Below, one piece after another: positions 1 to 5,195 of a stretch of 7,376 nucleotides of DNA. The notes beneath the pieces are model-generated. The model ran no database searches and was not told where the DNA came from. It saw only the letters and a list, made by a program, of their open reading frames with translations. This DNA comes from Spirochaetota bacterium (GTDB lineage Bacteria > Spirochaetota > Leptospiria > Turneriellales > Turneriellaceae): assembly GCA_963205035.1 (NCBI GenBank), contig CAUJII010000089.1, positions 1 to 7,376 of the forward strand. The letters run 5' to 3'. The position numbers and the translations under genes were made by a program. The first letter of the stretch is position 1; each line of letters starts with the position of its first letter.

Positions 1-730
1 CCGCTTCTTTCACCAACACTTCAAAATTCGTAACAAGGAGCACACCCTTTTCCAGCGTGAGTTCCGATAATTTCTTGAAGATGGCGGAATTGTAGAGGGG
101 ATCGGGCAGAACCCATACCGCCTTGACGCCTTCGACTTCGACGAGGGCCTTCACCGCCTTACCCAATTGGTCTCTATTATCGACACGGCGGCGCACCCCC
201 GTAAAACCAAATTCGCTTTCAACGTAATCCATTTCTGTCGTGAGAAAGTCGTTCATGTCTGAACTGTAGATAAACCCAATTCTCGAACCGGGCTTTAGCA
301 CTTTCCCTAACTCATCGAGAAAAAGACGGAACGATAGGTCGAAACTGACTCCTGTGACATTGTGGTGCTCTTTGTAGTTTCCTAAACGAGGCGCCGAAAC
401 AAGCGAAAAAACAACCGGTGTCGTTTTACAAAGCTCTAACACTCTATCGAGAGACGCTTTGCCGATTGCTATAACCGCCGCCGCCTGCCCGTTATCGCAA
501 CTCTTGAGCGCTCCCTCATCGCCTAACGCTAATGTTTGTACCGCAGGTAGACGGCTGCGCACGCCATCCAACGTAATTTCTTGAAAGCGCGAGCCTTTTT
601 CGTAGAGAACGTAAACACTTTTGTCTGCGGCTACGGTAGAGGAAGAGATACTCCATAAAAGCACTACGAAGAAGACCCTTCCCCCATGGGATACCGCGCA
701 CCTTGAGAGTAAATGGAATAACTGTTTCAT
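1..730 (-). CDS. ABC-type substrate-binding protein (PF04392-like), C-terminus cut by window edge
   Basis: Translating the minus strand from the ATG at 730-728 gives an unbroken frame of 243 codons that leaves the window at position 1. Residues 1-35 form a secretion signal: an Arg-containing start, a hydrophobic stretch (VFFVVLLWSIS), then a probable cleavage after TVAA. There is no lipobox Cys, so I expect a soluble periplasmic protein. The mature part has the layout of the ABC_sub_bind family (PF04392): an alternating beta/alpha start (VYVLYEKGS), AVIAIGKAS, TPVVFSLVSAP, NVTGVSFDL, KPGSRIGFIYSS, then AVWVLPDPLYN and a late strand LLVTNFEVL. Family members are usually near 300-330 residues, so roughly 60-90 residues are missing. 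The start overlaps the receptor stop as ATGA and has no ribosome-binding site of its own, so translation is probably coupled. No permease or ATPase gene is in view. Such proteins bind small ligands for uptake or sensing; the ligand is unknown. The family call is from pattern recognition, not a search. Confidence 0.8.
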   Translation of the reverse strand, partial: MKQLFHLLSRCAVSHGGRVFFVVLLWSISSSTVAADKSVYVLYEKGSRFQEITLDGVRSRLPAVQTLALGDEGALKSCDNGQAAAVIAIGKASLDRVLELCKTTPVVFSLVSAPRLGNYKEHHNVTGVSFDLSFRLFLDELGKVLKPGSRIGFIYSSDMNDFLTTEMDYVESEFGFTGVRRRVDNRDQLGKAVKALVEVEGVKAVWVLPDPLYNSAIFKKLSELTLEKGVLLVTNFEVLVKEA

Positions 731-3303
731 ATTTTATACGTTAAGCGCGCCCAAATTGTCATGCGTGGCAATGGCCGTAAAACCGAATAATACACCCCGC
801 TCGCGTCACGCGACCCTGGGTCGTTGATATCTTGGTCGAAAAGGTTGAAAATATAGACGGACGCACTCCAATCGCTCTTCGGGTTATTGTACCCAAGGCT
901 TAAGTTCATGAGGCTATACGCGGGGGTATACCCCATAGGGCTTGTAATCACGTTCGGGCGCGCTCCGACAAAATGGTAAATAGGAGAGATTGAAAAATAC
1001 CGATGGATGTAAAGCGTAATACCCACGTTGACCTTATGGTCGGAAACACGCGGCATCTGCTTCGAGCTTTGCGTATCGCCTGGGGTATCGTTCGCATGGC
1101 TTAGAGACGTACTACTCCCCTCGCTAATGTCGAGGTAGCGGTTTTTTTGGAATGAGTAATTGACAAAAAGTAAAATACTCATGGGATCGGTTTGCATCAA
1201 TGCGACGTCTGCTTTAAGCTCAAACCCCAAGAGGCGTGCAGAACCAATATTCTGGAATTGCACCATCGCGGTGCTCTTCTTAGGCCTACCAAAACCTGAA
1301 TCGGAAATTTGGATAATATTTTCGGCTTCTGACCAAAAGCCATCAATCTCTGCCCGTAAAAACTTCCACGGTTTGATGGAGTACCCAAGCTCCGTCGTCT
1401 TGATTTGCTCGGGTTTAACGTTTGCCCCAATGGGTATACGGCTGCCGGTGAGTGAAAACCTTTCGCGGACCGTGGGGTTACGGAATGCCCAACCGTGCAG
1501 TAGCTTGACTGTGTGCATCGGGTTCGGGTTCCAAACCAAACCAATGCGCGGGTTAAACGAAAACACATTGATATCCGCTTCTGGAACTCTATAAAATACA
1601 TCGCTCCGCTTGAGTAGAGCCCCTTGCGCAGCCGCCTGCGCGTCGGTGAGAACAATACTGGGATCGCATGCCGAGCACGTCGAAGCAATACCGACTGCAA
1701 AGGGCTCTGGTGCCTCTTTCCCTTTTAGCATAAAAAGATCCCCGCGCCCCCCTAATGTAAATTTTAACTGGTCAAAAAGATTTTCTGTGTGCTGGCCGTA
1801 AAACGCCGCGTTGTACTGGTTGAAATACACCTCGTCTTTGTCTTGCGGTCCAATCCCTTCGTCGATAACCTTCTCGTTGCCGTCGAAGGTCCCTTGCTTT
1901 TCGTTGGGGTAGCGCTGGACAAAACTCGTCCCATCCCACTTTTTCAGCGACGTGTCGTTCGTGTTCCAATTAGAAACGCGCGCGTACTCTCCAAAAACAC
2001 CGACGTTCGTTGAAGAACGAGGGTTCCAATCGAAAGTCGCCTGTTGGTCTACAGAAAGGGCATAGTCGTTGCGCTTATACCACAGAAGCGTTCCTGGCGT
2101 CGTGTCTCCCGGATAACCCGATGTACACGTCGGATCAGGCCCTGGGTCCGCACACCCCCGGTCGGCGTCGACTTGCCGCTGGCCGTATTCGCCTTCGGGG
2201 AGCTGGCTCGCACGGAACGTCACTTGTGTAAAGGTAGAAAACGTCTCGTTGAATTTATGCGTATATTTGGAATAGACGTCTTGGCCTTGAAAACCCCAGT
2301 ATGCGAGTTCGACAGCACTCGCATTGTAGTTCGCAAATCCGCCTTGCTTGGAACGTATCTTCCACGCCCGTGCGCCCACCGTCAACGTTTTGTAATCGAA
2401 CCGAATTTGTGCGTTGTAGTCCCCCAAAATTGGGATCGACGCTGTGCTGAACGGTATGTAATACTCTGCGTTGGTCTTAGCTCCTTTCACCGGAGCATAA
2501 TGCCTTCCATAATCGGGCCCGGTATCCGAGCGAATGTAATGCCCCGAAACAACAATTTTCCCTGCGTCTTGTGCATCCCACATTTTGCCGCCGGCAAGAA
2601 AGTCAAAGTACATCCCACCCGGCACAGCAGACGAAGCGAACTGGTTGAAAACGGTGCCTGTACTCACATGACCCAACTTCCCTTCTGCTTCTAAATCGTC
2701 CGCCGTCTTTGTAACGATGTTGATAATCCCGGAAAACGCGTTCGCGCCGTAAAGAGCCGAAGCGGGGCCCCACAGAATCTCTACTCGCTTCACGTTGTGG
2801 AGAGCCATTTGATAAGACATGTAGCTCACACCCTGCGACGGGTTATTGGTGGCCACCCCATCGATAAAGATTAAGGTCTTTGTATTCTCCGCAGTGTCAA
2901 TCCCCCGTTGGATCGCCATCATGCCATAGACGCCTAAATCGTTGATGAAATCAAACCCCGGCACATCGCGCAAGAGGTCGTGCAAGAAGAGATAACCGCG
3001 TTCTTTGATTTCTTTCTCGCCGACGACGTAAATTGTCGCGGGAGCGTCTTGCACCCGTTCTTCTTTTTTTGACACAATCGCGACTTTCTGCTCGCCCTTG
3101 AAAAGGTCGAATACATCGGCAGCACTCACGCTGTCTTTTTTCTGAGTAGTTACTCCTGTGCGTTGCGTACGCCTAATTTCGGACGATTTATCTTTAGAGG
3201 AAGAATCGTCCAAGTTGAAATTGTAGTCCTCGGCAAATGCCGTTGCCGTAAAAAATAATGCTGCGCTTAGGATTGCTCGGCGTCTTTGTGGTGAATAAAA
3301 CAT
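727..3303 (-). CDS. TonB-dependent outer-membrane receptor
   Basis: Complete 858-residue protein. Residues 1-24 are a signal peptide (RRR, hydrophobic core AILSAALFF, likely cut after AFA). A polar linker (25-72) leads to a possible TonB box near 73-78 (KVAIVS). Residues 83-199 are the plug domain: APATIYVVG, LHDLLRDVPGF, IQRGID, TLIFIDGV, VKRVEILWGPASALYGANAF and INIVTK are its standard conserved blocks. The rest is a 22-strand-type barrel rich in alternating aromatic residues, with the usual late motifs FRNPTVRERF (607-616) and NVKPE (628-632). It ends TYKI, not in the common terminal Phe. Cys pairs 384/393 and 543/546 lie in Gly/Pro/Asp-rich stretches that look like surface loops. Receptors of this class import siderophores, haem, cobalamin, metals or sugars using TonB energy; I cannot name the substrate. 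The start is almost forced, because an in-frame TAA lies five codons upstream, but its ribosome-binding site is badly spaced. The stop overlaps the next gene. Confidence 0.95.
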   Translation of the reverse strand: MFYSPQRRRAILSAALFFTATAFAEDYNFNLDDSSSKDKSSEIRRTQRTGVTTQKKDSVSAADVFDLFKGEQKVAIVSKKEERVQDAPATIYVVGEKEIKERGYLFLHDLLRDVPGFDFINDLGVYGMMAIQRGIDTAENTKTLIFIDGVATNNPSQGVSYMSYQMALHNVKRVEILWGPASALYGANAFSGIINIVTKTADDLEAEGKLGHVSTGTVFNQFASSAVPGGMYFDFLAGGKMWDAQDAGKIVVSGHYIRSDTGPDYGRHYAPVKGAKTNAEYYIPFSTASIPILGDYNAQIRFDYKTLTVGARAWKIRSKQGGFANYNASAVELAYWGFQGQDVYSKYTHKFNETFSTFTQVTFRASQLPEGEYGQRQVDADRGCADPGPDPTCTSGYPGDTTPGTLLWYKRNDYALSVDQQATFDWNPRSSTNVGVFGEYARVSNWNTNDTSLKKWDGTSFVQRYPNEKQGTFDGNEKVIDEGIGPQDKDEVYFNQYNAAFYGQHTENLFDQLKFTLGGRGDLFMLKGKEAPEPFAVGIASTCSACDPSIVLTDAQAAAQGALLKRSDVFYRVPEADINVFSFNPRIGLVWNPNPMHTVKLLHGWAFRNPTVRERFSLTGSRIPIGANVKPEQIKTTELGYSIKPWKFLRAEIDGFWSEAENIIQISDSGFGRPKKSTAMVQFQNIGSARLLGFELKADVALMQTDPMSILLFVNYSFQKNRYLDISEGSSTSLSHANDTPGDTQSSKQMPRVSDHKVNVGITLYIHRYFSISPIYHFVGARPNVITSPMGYTPAYSLMNLSLGYNNPKSDWSASVYIFNLFDQDINDPGSRDASGVYYSVLRPLPRMTIWARLTYKI

Positions 3304-3314
3304 GCGGGGGACAT
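3267..3314 (-). CDS. Possible 15-codon upstream ORF overlapping the receptor start
   Basis: An ATG at 3314-3312 sits 6 bases after AAAGAGG (3327-3321), the best ribosome-binding site in the gap. It opens a 15-codon frame (MSPACFIHHKDAEQS) ending with TAA at 3269-3267, inside the receptor gene. The receptor ATG at 3303 is 11 bases further on, in another frame, and 17 bases from the same site. This could be a leader that limits receptor synthesis. It could also be the receptor's true start with one base missing from the adjacent five-C run. No homology is expected for so short a peptide. Confidence 0.25.
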   Translation of the reverse strand: MSPACFIHHKDAEQS

Positions 3315-3414
3315 TTTAATCCTCTTTCAAAAACGTCAAGGGAAAAGCGGATAGAATGATATTTTTTTTAGTACACGAATGTTTATCCGATGCCTTGAGG
3401 AATACGTCGACTAA
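3304..3414 (-). other. Gap between chemoreceptor and receptor genes
   Basis: These 111 bases hold the receptor's ribosome-binding region (AAAGAGG, 3327-3321) and an A8 tract on the minus strand (3369-3362). A TTGACG hexamer lies close to the receptor start but has no well-spaced -10 partner. I see no GC-rich hairpin followed by T residues, so nothing clearly ends the chemoreceptor transcript here. Read-through into the receptor gene is therefore possible but not shown. Confidence 0.5.
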
Positions 3415-4959
3415 CTATTCTGCGCGCAAGTGGAAAAACTGGAGCCGCTCGGTTAGAGTCAACGATTGCGAATTAAGCTCCTCCGACGAAGCCGCAAGCT
3501 CCTCCGCCGCCGACGCCACCGAGCTCGTAATCCTGGACAGAGTATTTAAGATACCGCGTATTTCGTCCACAGAGTGAACCTGAACTTCCGAGCGTGCGCT
3601 AATCTCGCGTACATTCCCCGTCGTCTGCTCAATGGAAGGCAGCATCTCGTCTAAGAGCTTTCCCGAAAACTCAGAGTATTGGATGGATTTTTTTGCAACG
3701 GAGTCGATTTCTTTTGCCGCGTCACGGCTCATCTCGGCAAGCTTACCCACTTCGGTTGCGACAACCGCAAAACCGCGCCCATTCTCACCAGCGCGCGCCG
3801 CCTCGATAGTCGCGTTGAGCGCCAGAAGATTTGTCTGATCGGTAATTTCTTTGACTACCGAAATTTTTTGCACGATATCTTGGAGCGCTGCAAACGTTTT
3901 CTTGAACGATGCACCGCCTTCCTCTGCGAGCTTCAAAGTCGCATTCGCGATTGCATCGGTACGCTGCGCATTCTCGGCGTTCATCTCGATAGAATCGATG
4001 AGATTTTGAATCCCAGAACCGCCCGTATCGCTTTCGATCCCTTGGCTTGCCGTCTTCGATAAGTCTTGCGCGGTTTGCGCGATGTGAGACGCAGCACCCA
4101 AGACCGATTCGGAGTGAAGCTGAATTTCTCTGATTGTGTCGTTAAATTTTTGCTGCAGCGCGGAAAGCTGCGAAAGCGCCGACTGCGTTTCGTCTGTACC
4201 AAAAATGCGTATCGAGTTTTCCAAATTACCCGACGCCATCGTCTCCACCATATCGGCCAAGTATTCGACGGGCTTGAAGATGCGACGTTTAAGGAAGAGA
4301 AGCATGACGATCAAGACGACGGCCAAGAGAGCAATAATCACCAGAGTGACGGCGACGCTATTGGTCAAAGATTGCTTCTCGTAAAGCGCTAACGGTACAT
4401 ACACGTTGGCGGTTCCAAAATAATCCGCAGAACCAACAGGGATTTGGTGGCACTTGACGCAACCTGGGTGCGTGCTGATCGGCAGAGGGACTGCTACGCG
4501 CAAGTGCGTCTTATCTGTCATGGTGTAAGACGCAAGCCGCTTTTCCGCCAAGACTTTAGCCGCAGTCCTCTCGAAATCGATGCGGGGACTGGTCGTTTCG
4601 CCGCCAAAGGGACGCATCCCAAAAATTTTCTCGTCACCGATGAGGCGCATCTCCGGCAAATTCTTGCCGAGCTTCTGGCTACTCGCGAGGTTGACTGTTA
4701 CAAAAACCTGGTTCCAGTTTTGGCGCACCCTCTCGCGCGCTTCCGCACTGCGAGCAGAGTCGTATTCCTTCTCAAAGGCATCGGATGCGCTGACGAAAGT
4801 TTGGATTGTGCGTTTGAGTTCCGTATCTGCGGCGTGAAAAATAAGATTCGCCGTATTATGCTTGAAAAAGATATGGATGACGCCTAAGGAAACAATCATC
4901 GCTGCGAGTATCAGTACCGAAACCAAGATTAAAGACTTGCTGACTTTTTTATGTACCAC
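3415..4959 (-). CDS. Methyl-accepting chemotaxis protein with CxxCH periplasmic domain
   Basis: Complete 514-residue chemoreceptor. A first membrane helix lies at about 9-32, a periplasmic domain at 33-200, a second helix at about 201-223 followed by KRR, HAMP at about 224-277 (KPVEYLADMVETMASGNLE), and the long cytoplasmic coiled coil from 285 to 510. The hairpin tip (370-405) is textbook: ITDQTNLLALNATIEAARAG, then GRGFAVVATEV, the site that contacts CheA and CheW. The periplasmic domain carries C167-V-K-C170-H171, a c-type haem-attachment motif, placed late in the domain just before YFGTANVYVPL. This layout fits the Tll0287-like/DUF3365 family (PF11845). Haem binding is inferred from the motif and family; redox state or a gas ligand would be natural stimuli. 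No C-terminal CheR-binding pentapeptide is present. The GTG start is supported by AAAGGAG eight bases upstream and a membrane helix at the right place. It lies upstream of the TonB receptor in the same direction and diverges from secA. Confidence 0.95.
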   Translation of the reverse strand: MVHKKVSKSLILVSVLILAAMIVSLGVIHIFFKHNTANLIFHAADTELKRTIQTFVSASDAFEKEYDSARSAEARERVRQNWNQVFVTVNLASSQKLGKNLPEMRLIGDEKIFGMRPFGGETTSPRIDFERTAAKVLAEKRLASYTMTDKTHLRVAVPLPISTHPGCVKCHQIPVGSADYFGTANVYVPLALYEKQSLTNSVAVTLVIIALLAVVLIVMLLFLKRRIFKPVEYLADMVETMASGNLENSIRIFGTDETQSALSQLSALQQKFNDTIREIQLHSESVLGAASHIAQTAQDLSKTASQGIESDTGGSGIQNLIDSIEMNAENAQRTDAIANATLKLAEEGGASFKKTFAALQDIVQKISVVKEITDQTNLLALNATIEAARAGENGRGFAVVATEVGKLAEMSRDAAKEIDSVAKKSIQYSEFSGKLLDEMLPSIEQTTGNVREISARSEVQVHSVDEIRGILNTLSRITSSVASAAEELAASSEELNSQSLTLTERLQFFHLRAE

Positions 4960-4967
4960 GTATAGAG

Positions 4968-4974
4968 CTCCTTT
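4968..4974 (-). promoter_or_regulatory. Ribosome-binding site deciding the GTG start of the chemoreceptor
   Basis: On the minus strand AAAGGAG is followed by eight bases and then GTG (4959-4957). This strong match and spacing favours the GTG as the true start, although no ATG is available nearby in frame. The site overlaps the TAA stop of a seven-codon leader frame. Confidence 0.75.
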
Positions 4975-4996
4975 ATCGATCGGCTATGCCAGACAT
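4973..4996 (-). CDS. Possible 7-codon leader ORF before the chemoreceptor
   Basis: On the minus strand GGAGG (5004-5000) is followed after three bases by ATG (4996-4994), then six codons and TAA (4975-4973), giving MSGIADR. Its stop overlaps the chemoreceptor's ribosome-binding site, a layout in which translation of the leader would affect ribosome loading on the main gene. The three-base spacing is short and so small an ORF can arise by chance, so this is only a candidate. Confidence 0.2.
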   Translation of the reverse strand: MSGIADR

Positions 4997-5041
4997 TTTC
5001 CTCCAAAATTTGTTTTTGAAACATCGGGTCAACGCGCGGGC

Positions 5042-5078
5042 TTTAATCAATTCTCTTAATTTCTGGGGCCTGATTAAA
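5042..5078. repeat. 8-base inverted repeat, 21-base spacer
   Basis: TTTAATCA at 5042-5049 is matched exactly by TGATTAAA at 5071-5078. The arms are AT-rich and the pair sits mid-way in the divergent region. It could be a two-half-site operator. It is a poor terminator because the stem has little GC. Arms this short in an AT-rich stretch can occur by chance. Confidence 0.35.
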
Positions 5079-5195
5079 AAACGCGTCTTTATTGATTTTT
5101 CTTGGGTGGTTGTCGAAGAGTTGTCAGACGAGTTTACTCCGCGAGGGCGTGCGCATTAGTTATCGACGGCACATCTTTAACTCCAATTTTACCCG

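Larger units (their letters stand above)
4960..5195. promoter_or_regulatory. Divergent intergenic region between chemoreceptor and secA
   Basis: These 236 bases must hold the promoters of both the chemoreceptor (leftward) and secA (rightward), as nothing else lies upstream of either within the window. The middle (5040-5100) is AT-rich and contains an 8-base inverted repeat. On the leftward strand TTGACC occurs but only with a poor -10 about 17 bases on. For secA I find TTGTCA/TTGTCG hexamers at 5110-5126 but no good -10. I therefore do not assign exact promoters. No tRNA or other RNA gene is seen. Confidence 0.55.

Noticed and set aside
1400..1490. Haem receptor identity for the TonB protein from FRNP and NVKPE, which recall the FRAP/NPNL pair
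   Set aside because: Similar motifs occur in many TonB receptors, and there is no His between the two blocks as expected in haem receptors of that class.
1160..2694. Several open frames of 60-216 codons opposite or within the TonB receptor
   Set aside because: They are shadows of the receptor gene: no ribosome-binding sites, no recognisable domains, and the receptor frame carries all conserved motifs.
3230..3303. Twin-arginine signal in the receptor (RRR near the start)
   Set aside because: The residues after the Arg run do not fit the twin-arginine consensus, and outer-membrane receptors use the Sec route; an ordinary signal peptide explains it.
3345..3370. Fur-box-like TATCATTCTATC upstream of the TonB receptor
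   Set aside because: Only one half resembles the consensus and the other half is an A-tract; not enough to claim iron control.
3304..3414. Rho-independent terminator after the chemoreceptor
   Set aside because: The T8 run is on the plus strand (A8 for the leftward transcript) and there is no GC-rich hairpin next to it.
4976..5050. Possible flagellar-type (sigma-28) promoter for the chemoreceptor: TAAAGCCC followed by CCCGATGT on the minus strand
   Set aside because: The spacing between TAAA and CGAT is 15 rather than 17 bases and the -10 box is incomplete; a second GCCGATCG near the start has no TAAA at the right distance.
5110..5126. Direct repeat TTGTC at 11-base spacing as an operator
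   Set aside because: Five-base units are too short to separate from chance, and flanking bases agree only in part.
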